Program-made: the position numbers and the translations under genes
Notes under the pieces: model-generated
What the model saw: the letters and a program-made list of their open reading frames with translations, nothing else
Database searches by the model: none
What the model was told of the DNA's origin: nothing
Assembly (NCBI GenBank): GCA_030425925.1
Contig: JAUHZO010000008.1
Coordinates: 1 to 64,000 of the forward strand
Source: Alphaproteobacteria bacterium
GTDB lineage: Bacteria; Pseudomonadota; Alphaproteobacteria; Rhodobacterales; Rhodobacteraceae
Reading direction: 5' to 3'
DNA length: 64,000 nucleotides
Part shown: positions 53,234 to 61,726 of the stretch, piece after piece
Numbering within the stretch: the first letter of the stretch is position 1
Layout of the letters: each line of letters opens with the position of its first letter

Positions 53234-55639
53234 ATGACATACAGACTCATCGGCAAGAATTTCACCCCGCCCGATCTCGAGGCCAAGGTGACCGGTTCGG
53301 CGAAATACGCCGAGGATTTCCGCGCCGACGGCATGGCACATGTCAAGTTCTACGGCTCGCCCATGCCGCATGGCCGGGTCAAGTCCATCGACATGTCCGC
53401 CGCCGAAAAGGTGCCGGGTTTCCTGGGCGCGCTGCTGCCGGACGAAGTCAAGGCCCCGGCTCCGGGCGGCTTTGCGATCCTGCACAACGAACCGACCTAT
53501 TTCGGCGCGCCCATCCTGGCGATTGCCGCCGAAACCGAACAGGCGGCCGCCGACGCGGTGGCGGCGGTGAAGGTGGAGATGGAGCTTCTGCCCTTTGTCG
53601 TCGACCCGCTGGACAGCCTCAAGCCCGACGGTCCGAACGCGCTGAGCGGCGGCAATGTCGCCGGGCGCGGCATCGACCTGCAAGAGGTCAAGTGGACAGG
53701 CAAGGATTTCGCCCTGGCCGGTGACGATCGCATGCCCATGGGCAAGGCCGCGGTGGAATGGGCCTTTGGCGATATCGAGGCCGGGTTCTCGGCCGCCAAG
53801 GTGGTGATCGAGGAAAGCTTTGTCCACGCCACCAACTCGCACCACGCGATGGAACCCCGCTCGGCCGCGGCCTATTGGGAAAACGGCAAGTGCAATGTCT
53901 GGGGCTCCACCCAGTCCACCGCCTTTGCCCAGCCGGGCCTGGCGCGGATGATCGGGGTCGAGCCTTCGGACCTGGTCTTTGTCGCCGAGTATTGCGGCGG
54001 CGGTTTCGGCGGCAAGGCGTCGAGCTATCCGCTGATGGCGCTGCCGGCGCTGGTGTCGAAGAAGCTGGGCGGCCGCCCCTGCCTGCTGCGGGTGACGCGC
54101 AACGAGGAATACGACAACGGCATGGCGCGCTCGGGCTTCCAGGGCTATGCCAAGCTGGGCTTTGCCGAAAACGGCCGCCTGCTTGCGGCGGACGTCTTTG
54201 TCGTCCAGGATCTGGGGCCGACCTCCGGGTTCCCCGATTTCAACAATGTCGGCAATGCCACCGTCATGGTGTTCCAGCCGGAAAACATGCGGTTCCGCGC
54301 CGTGCCGGTGCTGACCAACACCGTGCCCAAGGGCGCGCAGCGCGGCCCGGGCGAGAACCAGACCGCCAACATGCTGGAGCCGCTGTTTGACAAGGCCGCC
54401 CGCGAACTCGGGCTGGACCGGGTCGCCATCCGCATGGTCAACGCACCCGGCAATGGCGGCGAAGGCGCGGTCTACGGCAAGGATCGCAGCAACGTGACCT
54501 CCGCCTATCTGCGCGAGGCGCTGGAACAGGGCGCGGCCAAGTTCAACTGGGCCGAACGCTCGGCACAGTCGGGCATGCGCAACGGTTCCAAGGTGCGCGG
54601 CTACGGCGTTGCCTCGGCCTATCACACCGCGGGCTCGAACGGGTTCGACGGTCTGGTGCGGATCACGCCTGACGGCATCCTGCACGTGCATACCGGGATC
54701 GGCAACCTCGGCACCTTCTCCTACGCCTCCACATCGCGCGTTGCGGCCGAGGTGCTCGGCTATGACTGGGACCGGGTGGTGATCGAACGCGGGGGCACGC
54801 TGAAGCACATTCCGTGGAACCTCGGCCAGTTCGGCTCGAACACCAACTTCACCATGACCCGCACCAATTTCGTGGCCGCAACGGCTGCGGCGGAGATGCT
54901 GAAGGAAATCGCGGCGGCCACCCATGGCGGCACGGCGGCGGATTACGAGCTGAAGGACGAAACCGTCACCAACGGCACCGCCACCATGACCTTCGCCGAA
55001 GCCGCGCAGAAGGCGATCGAGATGGGCGGCAAGTATGCCGGCCACGAGGTGCCCGAAGAGCTGAACCCGATGACCAAGGGGGCGGTGGCCGGGGTCGCCG
55101 GAACCGGCCTGGTCGCCGCGGCCAAGGACACGCTGCCCAAGGACGGCACCGTGCCCGCACTGGCGGCCGGTTTCATCGAGGTGGACGTGGACATGGAGAC
55201 CGGCAAGGTCGAAATCCTCGACTATCTGGGTGTGGCCGATTGCGGCACGGTGATCCACCCGCAGGGGCTTGCGGCGCAGGTCCGTGGCGGTGCGATCATG
55301 GGTTTCGGTCTCGCCACCACCGAACGCCAGGTCTATGACCCGGCTTATGGCCGGCCCAATGCCAAGGCGCTGTACCAGGCCAAGCCCGCCTCGTATCTCG
55401 ACGTGCCCGAAACGTTGGGCTGGGATGCGGTGGATCTGCCCGACGCCCAGAACCCCATGGGGATGAAGGGTATCGGCGAACCGCTGGAAGGCTGCGCGTC
55501 GGCGGCGCTGATCACCGCGATCTCGGACGCGCTGGGGGGGCACGTGTTCAACCGCACCCCCGTCGTGACCGACATGATCGTCAACGTGGCCAATGGGCGG
55601 GAGCAATCCCACAAACCGCTCGCGACCAACACGGTGTGA
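53234..55639 (+). CDS. molybdopterin-binding large subunit (PaoC-like)
   Basis: An 801-residue molybdenum hydroxylase subunit. GGGFGGKASSYP is the cofactor-binding stretch and MGMKGIGEPLEG near the C-terminus carries the catalytic Glu. It has no signal peptide and would be exported with its Tat-bearing partner. Enzymes of this class oxidise aldehydes or hydroxylate N-heteroaromatics using water. It is about 65 residues longer than PaoC. The gene order small, large, FAD subunit differs from paoABC. Confidence 0.92.
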   Translation: MTYRLIGKNFTPPDLEAKVTGSAKYAEDFRADGMAHVKFYGSPMPHGRVKSIDMSAAEKVPGFLGALLPDEVKAPAPGGFAILHNEPTYFGAPILAIAAETEQAAADAVAAVKVEMELLPFVVDPLDSLKPDGPNALSGGNVAGRGIDLQEVKWTGKDFALAGDDRMPMGKAAVEWAFGDIEAGFSAAKVVIEESFVHATNSHHAMEPRSAAAYWENGKCNVWGSTQSTAFAQPGLARMIGVEPSDLVFVAEYCGGGFGGKASSYPLMALPALVSKKLGGRPCLLRVTRNEEYDNGMARSGFQGYAKLGFAENGRLLAADVFVVQDLGPTSGFPDFNNVGNATVMVFQPENMRFRAVPVLTNTVPKGAQRGPGENQTANMLEPLFDKAARELGLDRVAIRMVNAPGNGGEGAVYGKDRSNVTSAYLREALEQGAAKFNWAERSAQSGMRNGSKVRGYGVASAYHTAGSNGFDGLVRITPDGILHVHTGIGNLGTFSYASTSRVAAEVLGYDWDRVVIERGGTLKHIPWNLGQFGSNTNFTMTRTNFVAATAAAEMLKEIAAATHGGTAADYELKDETVTNGTATMTFAEAAQKAIEMGGKYAGHEVPEELNPMTKGAVAGVAGTGLVAAAKDTLPKDGTVPALAAGFIEVDVDMETGKVEILDYLGVADCGTVIHPQGLAAQVRGGAIMGFGLATTERQVYDPAYGRPNAKALYQAKPASYLDVPETLGWDAVDLPDAQNPMGMKGIGEPLEGCASAALITAISDALGGHVFNRTPVVTDMIVNVANGREQSHKPLATNTV

Positions 55640-55655
55640 GGGGAAGGATCGAGAC

Positions 55656-56645
55656 ATGACAGACGTTATGCATAACTTCGAGCTCTACCAGCCCGCGAGC
55701 CTCGCGGATGCACAGGAGCTTTTGGGCGATCACGACGACGCGTGGATCATCGCAGGCGGCAAGGACAGCCTCGACTGGTTCAAGCATCGGGTGAAGCAGC
55801 CCTCGGTTCTGGTTGATATCGCGGCGATTCCCGAACTGCACGGCATCCGTGAAGAAGCGGATGGCGGGCTGTATATCGGCGCGATGACCACCCTGACCGA
55901 GGTTGCGGAAAGCGACCTGGTCAACGCCAGGTTCCCGGCGCTGGCCATGGCGGCCAGCAAGGTCGCCTCGCCGCAGATCCGCAATGCCGGCACGCTGGGC
56001 GGCAATGTCGCGCAGGACACCCGCTGCACCTATTACCGCGACGGGTTCCCCTGCTACCGCGCCGGGGGCAACACCTGCTATGCCAACACGCCGACGGCCA
56101 TGAACCGCGAACACACCCTGTTCGAGGCCAGCCGCTGCGTGGCGGTAACGCCGTCGGATACCGGTGTGGCGCTGGCGGCGCTGGGGGCGACGTTCCACAT
56201 CCAGGGCCGTCGCCGCGACCGCGAGGTTTCGGCCGACGAGTTCTTCATCGGGCCGGATGTGGACATCGAGCGGATGACCTCGCTGGAGCATCGCGACATC
56301 CTTCTGGGGATCCGCGTGCCGGGCACATGGGCGGGGGCGCACCAGTATTTCGAGAAAGTGGCCGACCGCAATGCCTGGGATTTTGCGCTGGTCAACATCG
56401 CCATGGCGGCGCGGATGGAAGGCGGCGCGATTGCCGAGGTGTCGATGGTCTGCGGCGCGGTGCAGTGCACGCCGCGCCGGCTGACCGATGTCGAAAGCCT
56501 CATCGTCGGCGAGACCCCCGGCGAAGAGCTTGAGACGCTGGTCAAGCGGGTGGCGTCGAGCGGGGCCAAGCCGCTCAACTACAACCACTTCAAGATCCCG
56601 TTGATGGAAAACCTGGCCGCGCGCGCGGTGCGGTCGCTCGTCTGA
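55656..56645 (+). CDS. FAD-binding subunit with extra [4Fe-4S] motif (PaoB-like)
   Basis: A 329-residue FAD subunit of the CoxM/PaoB type. The flavin segments are AGGKDSLDWFK and RNAGTLGGNVAQD. Inserted after them are cysteines in CTYYRDGFPC and GNTCYA, like the additional [4Fe-4S] site of PaoB (YagS). This supports periplasmic aldehyde-oxidoreductase ancestry rather than xanthine dehydrogenase. Start at 55656 after GGGAAGG; the next small gene begins 4 nt after its stop. Confidence 0.9.
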   Translation: MTDVMHNFELYQPASLADAQELLGDHDDAWIIAGGKDSLDWFKHRVKQPSVLVDIAAIPELHGIREEADGGLYIGAMTTLTEVAESDLVNARFPALAMAASKVASPQIRNAGTLGGNVAQDTRCTYYRDGFPCYRAGGNTCYANTPTAMNREHTLFEASRCVAVTPSDTGVALAALGATFHIQGRRRDREVSADEFFIGPDVDIERMTSLEHRDILLGIRVPGTWAGAHQYFEKVADRNAWDFALVNIAMAARMEGGAIAEVSMVCGAVQCTPRRLTDVESLIVGETPGEELETLVKRVASSGAKPLNYNHFKIPLMENLAARAVRSLV

Positions 56646-56649
56646 CGGT

Positions 56650-56796
56650 ATGGAGTTTCTGCGCTATCAGACCGACGTCTTCGGGCAGACGATGCTTGTG
56701 GGCGTCAACTGGGACCTTCTGTGGCTGCCGCTTGCGGCAGCCGCAGTTGTCATCGGCGGGCACCTTGTCCTGAAACTCGTTCGCCGGGCTGGCTAG
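56650..56796 (+). CDS. 48-residue single-pass membrane protein
   Basis: A short reading frame from ATG 56650 to TAG 56796. It encodes a polar N-terminus of about 20 residues, one hydrophobic segment of about 23 residues (LLWLPLAAAAVVIGGHLVLKL region, about 23-43) and a basic tail KLVRRAG, consistent with N-out, C-in insertion. It lies between the FAD subunit and a membrane cytochrome b in the same direction. An anchor linking the periplasmic enzyme to the cytochrome is a plausible role. No strong ribosome site, so coupling to the upstream stop is likely. Confidence 0.6.
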   Translation: MEFLRYQTDVFGQTMLVGVNWDLLWLPLAAAAVVIGGHLVLKLVRRAG

Positions 56797-56850
56797 ACGC
56801 CGGCCCGGTTCCCGTCCAATCTACCGAAAAACATGAGGGACAAAGACGTT

Positions 56851-57450
56851 ATGTCCAATCCGAACGCGTCTTCGGAGGTCCGGCATGCCCTGCCGGACCG
56901 ATTGTTTCACTGGGTCATGGCGATTGCCGTGATCGTGCTGGGGGCCACGGCCTTTCTGCCGATCGTGGGGATCAAGTTCGAATGGGTGCCGATCCACTGG
57001 ATGGCCGGCGTGGTGCTGACGCTGGCGGTGCTGTTCCACCTCTACCGGGTGTTTGCGGTGCACGGCGCGGGCGGCATGTCGCCCGGCGCGGACGATCTGC
57101 GCGAAGTGGTCCGCGACATCTCCGGCAAGGGGCATGACGGGCTGACGCCGGCCAAGTACGACGCCTTTCAAAAGGCCTATCATGGGGCGACCGCCCTGAC
57201 CGTGCTGGCGCTGCTGGGCACCGGCCTGCCAATGCTGGCCAAGATCGACACCGCGCTGTGGAAACGCAACCCTGCGCTGCTGACCGACCAGACATGGGGC
57301 GTGATCTATGTCGTCCACGGGGCGGCGGCGATGCTTGTGCTGTTTCTTGTGCTGGTGCACATCTATTTCGCGTTTGTCCCCGAACACCGCGCCTATCTTG
57401 TCTCCATGATCGCCGGCCGCGGGCCCGGCCACGCCCGAGGAAACCATTGA
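56851..57450 (+). CDS. cytochrome b561-type membrane subunit
   Basis: A 199-residue integral membrane protein with four hydrophobic helices and histidines placed for two b hemes (LFHWVMA, IHWMAGV, LFHLYRV, KAYHGAT, VVHGAAA, LVHIYFA). It resembles formate-dehydrogenase gamma or b561-type cytochromes, which move electrons between a periplasmic enzyme and quinone. Start at 56851 after GAGGGA is preferred over 56833. Its stop overlaps the next start by 1 nt. It probably carries electrons from the Pao-like enzyme to quinone. Confidence 0.85.
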   Translation: MSNPNASSEVRHALPDRLFHWVMAIAVIVLGATAFLPIVGIKFEWVPIHWMAGVVLTLAVLFHLYRVFAVHGAGGMSPGADDLREVVRDISGKGHDGLTPAKYDAFQKAYHGATALTVLALLGTGLPMLAKIDTALWKRNPALLTDQTWGVIYVVHGAAAMLVLFLVLVHIYFAFVPEHRAYLVSMIAGRGPGHARGNH

Positions 57451-57848
57451 TGACCGATGCCATCTCCCAGGCCGCAGCGCTGCGCGCCGCGTTCGACCTG
57501 ATCGAGGAATCCTATGAATTCATGCTGGCCTATGCCGCACAGGGCCGCAAACGCGAGGTCGAGGAAGGCGGCGGCGAAAGCCAGATACGCCAGTATCTCA
57601 AGCGGTTCGCCGCCGCGCTGGGCGATCTGGACGCGGCGCTGGGCACAGGTCTTGGCGGACCCGAGGGAGAGGCCTTTGCCCGCCGGTTCCGCGACGATGT
57701 CGCGGTCATGCGCTCGGTCATCGGGCTGCTGCTGGCGCGCCCGTCCATCAGTTCGGACATGATCGACAACACGAACGGCCTGATCGCCTTGCGTGCCCTT
57801 CTGACCGACATCTTCTTTGTCGACCAGGCCGTGTTGCCGCCGCGATAA
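57450..57848 (+). CDS. unrecognised helical 132-residue protein
   Basis: I do not recognise the family. It is soluble and predicted mostly helical, with EESYEFMLAYAAQGRKREVEEGGGESQIRQYL (core motif EFMLAYAAQGR) then an acidic and a hydrophobic helix. It has neither cysteines nor metal motifs. One-nt overlap with the cytochrome b gene shows translational coupling, so it may assist assembly of that complex. It ends 3 nt before the convergent cytochrome c gene. Confidence 0.65.
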   Translation: MTDAISQAAALRAAFDLIEESYEFMLAYAAQGRKREVEEGGGESQIRQYLKRFAAALGDLDAALGTGLGGPEGEAFARRFRDDVAVMRSVIGLLLARPSISSDMIDNTNGLIALRALLTDIFFVDQAVLPPR

Positions 57849-57851
57849 CGC

Positions 57852-58166
57852 TTATTCGAGCGACTGGATATAGGCGACCAGGTTCGCCTTGTCCTCTTCG
57901 GTCAGGCTGGGGAAGTTCGGCATGAAGTCATGCGGCGTGTTCAGCGCCGCAAGCAGTGCATCCCCGTGATGGCTGGCGATTTCGGTCCAGCGCGGGCCGG
58001 CATCTTCCATCCTTGCCTCTTCGTTGCCGATGGAATGGCACGCGTTGCACCATTGTTCGGCCAGCGCCAGGCCGGCCTCGGTATCGGCGGCCAGCGCCGG
58101 GCTGGCCAGCGCCAGCGCGACGGCGACCGCGGCGGTGCGGGTTCGGGTGATGATTGTCCCTTGCAT
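57852..58166 (-). CDS. monoheme c-type cytochrome
   Basis: A 104-residue secreted cytochrome with a signal peptide (residues 1-26, ALASPALA) and one heme site CNACH at about residue 40. The axial Met is probably in FMPNFP. Class I fold with C-terminal ANLVAYIQSL. It would accept electrons in the periplasm, perhaps from the Pao-like enzyme or the five-heme cytochrome, which is encoded upstream on the same strand. Confidence 0.9.
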   Translation of the reverse strand: MQGTIITRTRTAAVAVALALASPALAADTEAGLALAEQWCNACHSIGNEEARMEDAGPRWTEIASHHGDALLAALNTPHDFMPNFPSLTEEDKANLVAYIQSLE

Positions 58167-58290
58167 GGGGTGGTCTCCTCGCTTCGTGGCCCCTCCCGGC
58201 CACTGTTTATCACCCTATCACATAAACCGGCGGCGGATAACGCTTGCGTGAGGTCGCGCCGCAAATGGTTCTGCAGCACTGGGCGTCGCG

Positions 58291-58309
58291 GGGCGGCCCA
58301 GGGCCGCCC
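58291..58309. promoter_or_regulatory. hairpin between the two cytochrome genes
   Basis: GGGCGGCC (58291-58298) and GGCCGCCC (58302-58309) pair around CAG, downstream of the five-heme cytochrome stop. No T-run follows. Confidence 0.4.
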
Positions 58310-58320
58310 AGACGGGTCGA

Positions 58321-59484
58321 TCAGCGCAGGATGTCCAGCTCGTCCATCTCGATCTGCAGCGGACCGGCCAGGTCCTCGATCGAATCGTATAGCAGTTCCA
58401 GCGCGTAATAGGGATTGTGCGCATAGGCCCCCGGATCGGCCCCCACCAGTTTCCAGTTATAGGTCGCGCGCAGCAGGCGCGGCGTCCAGGCGCCGTAGAC
58501 CACCGGCCTGCCCTCGGCGGTGTCCACCGCGGCGTCGCCATTGGCGTCGGCAAAGAAATACGGATAGCGCTGGCCGTCATAGATCACCGGCGTGCCGGTC
58601 ACCTCGGACGCATAGGCCTCGATCATGCCGAACAACAACGCGGCGTTGCTGTCGATGTCCGACCGGATCCCGACCCCGAGATTGCCGCTGCCGTCATAGC
58701 TTTGCCGGGCGATGCGGATGTCGCGCGGGGTTTCGGCCTCGTGGCAGGTCAGGCAGCTGTCAAAGCCCACTTCCAGCGAATGCGGCTCGTGGCAGGAATT
58801 GCAGCTCGACACCGGACGGGCGTGGAAGAACCGGCCGGTATAGTCGCGCCCGTCATAGTGATAGCCTGCGCCGCCATAGCCCCCCAGCCAGGTGGCCGCG
58901 GCGGTGGCATAATGCGGGTTGATGAAGCGCAGGTCCGGGTTCGGGCTGTCGACCGCGCTTCCGTCGATGGCCTTTTCGACGGTGATCCCCGCCGTGCGGC
59001 CCTGGTGACAGGTGAGACAGGCGGCCTCGACCCCTTCGACGGGGTGCACCAGGCCGCTGGGAAAGGTGATCTCGGTCACCGAACCCAGCGCCTCGTTGTG
59101 GCAGGTGCCGCAATCCACAACGCCGCCGGTGGGCACCGGGGCCTCGGGGATGCCCGGCGCGCTCCCGTCGAGCCCGTGGAACGACCGGAACCCCTCGCCG
59201 GAATGGCAGACGGCGCAGACCGGGCGAATCTCTTCGTCCTCGTCCCAGTGGCGGAATGCCTCGGCAGCGGCATCGGCATGGGCCGAGCGGTACCAGTTGG
59301 TGATCGCCTCGGCATTGCGGATCTCGATCTTCTCGGGATTGAACGGGCCGGCATCGGGCAGCACAAAGGGGGTTGCCGCGTCGTCCGCGGCCTCCTGCGC
59401 CCGCGCGCCCACGGGGCTGCAAAGCGCCAATGCGGCGGTCAGAAGGGCGGTCGAGGTGGTCAGGGTGGTCAGGTGTCTGGGCAT
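58321..59484 (-). CDS. five-heme periplasmic c-type cytochrome
   Basis: A 387-residue secreted protein with signal peptide (to about residue 29) and five CxxCH heme sites: CAVCH, CGTCH, CLTCH, CNSCH and CLTCH, all within residues about 90-245. The C-terminal about 140 residues lack hemes and may be a cap or docking domain. Multiheme proteins of this type shuttle electrons in the periplasm. Divergent from nqrA and upstream of the monoheme cytochrome gene. Partners not identified. Confidence 0.88.
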   Translation of the reverse strand: MPRHLTTLTTSTALLTAALALCSPVGARAQEAADDAATPFVLPDAGPFNPEKIEIRNAEAITNWYRSAHADAAAEAFRHWDEDEEIRPVCAVCHSGEGFRSFHGLDGSAPGIPEAPVPTGGVVDCGTCHNEALGSVTEITFPSGLVHPVEGVEAACLTCHQGRTAGITVEKAIDGSAVDSPNPDLRFINPHYATAAATWLGGYGGAGYHYDGRDYTGRFFHARPVSSCNSCHEPHSLEVGFDSCLTCHEAETPRDIRIARQSYDGSGNLGVGIRSDIDSNAALLFGMIEAYASEVTGTPVIYDGQRYPYFFADANGDAAVDTAEGRPVVYGAWTPRLLRATYNWKLVGADPGAYAHNPYYALELLYDSIEDLAGPLQIEMDELDILR

Positions 59485-59567
59485 GATGCGCCGTCTCCCG
59501 GGTTGTGTTGCATTGGCTTGGCGATGGCTGTGCCTGTCCCGGCTACCTGACCCGCCGGGCACGCGCC

Positions 59568-59581
59568 TTGATCGAAATCAC
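59568..59581. promoter_or_regulatory. FNR-type box between multiheme cytochrome and nqrA
   Basis: TTGAT-CGAA-ATCAC matches the FNR/FnrL consensus TTGAT-N4-ATCAA at nine of ten positions. It lies between the divergent cytochrome and nqr genes, 79 nt before nqrA, suggesting oxygen- or Crp/Fnr-family control. Confidence 0.5.
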
Positions 59582-59660
59582 GGAAGCGCGCCGGTCCCGC
59601 TGTTACCGAATCGGGGCAGGATGAACCGGTCCGGACGTTCGGGCAGCAAAGGGGGCAGGC

Positions 59661-60947
59661 ATGCCGGGCCTTGCGGCAACATTTGCGGCAGCACCGGGGC
59701 TGACAGCGGGGATCGCGGCGGCACCGCAGGCCGCGCGCGGCGCGGTCGAGCTGATCACCGAGGAGGCCGGGATCGTGCCGCCAGCCGGCCCGGCCCTGCG
59801 CGTGGTCCCGCTGGTCGAGGAAGGCGCGCAGGTGGCGCAGGGTGCGCCGGTGCTGCAGTTGCGCGACGCGCCCGGCGTGGTGTTCTGCGCGCCCATGCCC
59901 GCCCGGGTCGCCGCGATCCGGCTGGCCCCGGGCCGCAAGCTGGCCGAGATCGTGCTGTTCCACGACCCAGGCGGCGACCGCCATCGTCACACGCCGCCTG
60001 CCGCCGCCGACCAAGGCTCGGGCCCGGCGGTGCGGGCGCTGATCCAGGCGGCCGGGCTCTGGCCCAGTCTGCGCCGCCGTCCGTTCGGCGGGATGCCGGA
60101 CGCGGCCGAGCGCCCCGCCGCCATCTTTGTCATGGCCGCCGACACCCGCCCAATGGCCCCCGATCCGCTGCAGGCCCTGGCCGGGCAAGACGAGGCGCTG
60201 GCCCGCGGACTGCGGGCCCTGACGGTGTTGGCGCAGGGGCCCGTGTATCTGGTGACTCCCCATGGCAGCACGGTGCCGGTGCCCGATGTGGACGGGGTGC
60301 AGCGCCTGACCGCCGGGCCGCGGCATCCGCAGGGGCTTGCGGGGTTCCGGCAACATGCCGCCTGCCCCGCCACGCTCGATGCGCCGGTCTGGGACCTGCA
60401 TGCCGAAGACGCCGCCGCGTTCGGCGCGCTTCTGGACACCGGGCTGGTGCCGCGCACGCGGCTGGTGCGCGTCGATGGTCCGGCGCTGCGCGAAAGCCGC
60501 CTGGTGCACACCCAGCCCGGGGCCGACCTGCGCGGGCTGGCGCAGGGGCTGGCGCGGCCCGGCGCGCATCTTGTGCTGGCAGGCTCGCCGCTGGAGGGGC
60601 GCGCCGCGCATTGGCTGGGCCCGCGCGACCGGCAGGTCAGCGTGCTGCCCCGCGATCCCGCGCCCGCCCCGCCGCACTGGTTCCGCGCCGCGCTGACACG
60701 CTCGGCCCGGCCCACCCCGGTGATCCCCACCGCCGCGCTGACCCAGGCCTTTGGCGCGGCCTTGCCCGCCGCCGCGCTGGTCCGTGCGCTGGCCTCGGGG
60801 GATGACGAAACCGCCATGCGGCTGGGTGTGCTGTCGCTGCTGGAAGAGGACGTGGCGCTGGCCGATTACGTCTTGGGCGGCGCGGCCGGGTTGCAGGGCC
60901 TGCTGCGCGGCATGCTGGACCGGATCGCCGCGGAGTACGCGCCATGA
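59661..60947 (+). CDS. nqrA: Na+-translocating NADH:quinone reductase subunit A-like
   Basis: A 428-residue NqrA/RnfC-like soluble subunit. It has no 4Fe-4S cysteine clusters, which separates it from RnfC, and includes GAPVLQLRDAPGVVFCAPMPARV and GLVPRTRLVRVDGPAL typical of NqrA. NqrA forms the quinone site of the sodium-pumping NADH dehydrogenase. Sequence conservation looks low. First gene of nqrABCDEF; overlaps nqrB by 4 nt. Confidence 0.85.
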   Translation: MPGLAATFAAAPGLTAGIAAAPQAARGAVELITEEAGIVPPAGPALRVVPLVEEGAQVAQGAPVLQLRDAPGVVFCAPMPARVAAIRLAPGRKLAEIVLFHDPGGDRHRHTPPAAADQGSGPAVRALIQAAGLWPSLRRRPFGGMPDAAERPAAIFVMAADTRPMAPDPLQALAGQDEALARGLRALTVLAQGPVYLVTPHGSTVPVPDVDGVQRLTAGPRHPQGLAGFRQHAACPATLDAPVWDLHAEDAAAFGALLDTGLVPRTRLVRVDGPALRESRLVHTQPGADLRGLAQGLARPGAHLVLAGSPLEGRAAHWLGPRDRQVSVLPRDPAPAPPHWFRAALTRSARPTPVIPTAALTQAFGAALPAAALVRALASGDDETAMRLGVLSLLEEDVALADYVLGGAAGLQGLLRGMLDRIAAEYAP

Positions 60948-61726
60948 CCCGGGGGCTTTGGGACCGCGAGACCGTGGCGCTGTTGCTGATCGCCGCCTAT
61001 GCGCCGATGGCGCTGACCTGGCTGTGGTATGGCGGCACCGGCGCGCTGGGGCGGCTGGCGCTGGCACTGCTGGTGGCGGGGCTGTGGCACCTGGTCTTCA
61101 TGCTGGCGCGCGCGCAGCCGCCCTCGCTGGCCGGGGCGGTGGCGGCGCTGGCGGTGGCGATGCTGGCGCCCGAGGATCTGGGCCCCCTGCGGCTGATCCT
61201 GGGCATCAGCTTTGGCACCGTGATGGGCGAGCTTGTGTTCGGCGGCTGGGGCCGCAACGTCGTCCACCCCGCCACGGTGACGCTGTCCTTTCTGGGCTTC
61301 GGATTTCCCGCCTTCGGCTGGCCCGACTTCGTGCCGCCGGTGTTCTGGGCCGCCCTGCCCGCCGCGCTGATCGGGATGGCCACCGGCATCCTGTCGGGCG
61401 CGCTGATGGCCGGGGCCGCGCTGGTGGCGGCGCTGGCCTGGGCCAATGGTGCGCTGGTGCCCGGGCTGATGCCCGCCGCAACGGTGGTGCTGGTGCTGCT
61501 GGTGGCCGATCCGGTGACCTCGGCCGCCACCGGGCTGGGGCGCTGGCTGAACGGCGCGCTGTATGCCGCGCTGACCCTGCTCTTTGCAACCCGCTGGGAG
61601 GCCGTGGCCCCCGCGCAGGCGGCGGTGGCCGCGGCCCTGCTGGCCGCGCTGGCTGCGCCGCTTCTGGACGAGACCGCCATCGCCCTGTGGCTGGCGCGCC
61701 GAAGGAGACGCCATGGCAGACCGTGA
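60944..61726 (+). CDS. nqrB: short NqrB-like membrane subunit
   Basis: A 260-residue membrane protein, much shorter than ordinary NqrB (about 400) or RnfD (about 350). It retains the LGISFGTVMGELVFGGWGRNVVHPA core (short form GELVFGGWGRNVVHPA), but the S/TGAT segment that carries the covalent FMN in NqrB and RnfD is not seen after it. Either the FMN is absent or the site has moved, so the complex may work differently. It overlaps nqrC by 14 nt. Confidence 0.8.
   Translation: MTRGLWDRETVALLLIAAYAPMALTWLWYGGTGALGRLALALLVAGLWHLVFMLARAQPPSLAGAVAALAVAMLAPEDLGPLRLILGISFGTVMGELVFGGWGRNVVHPATVTLSFLGFGFPAFGWPDFVPPVFWAALPAALIGMATGILSGALMAGAALVAALAWANGALVPGLMPAATVVLVLLVADPVTSAATGLGRWLNGALYAALTLLFATRWEAVAPAQAAVAAALLAALAAPLLDETAIALWLARRRRRHGRP

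Noticed and set aside
52499-55657. A 1052-codon minus-strand open frame opposite the Pao-like operon
   Set aside because: Arg/Gly/His-rich translation with no domain, while the plus strand carries intact [2Fe-2S] and molybdopterin subunits with ribosome sites.
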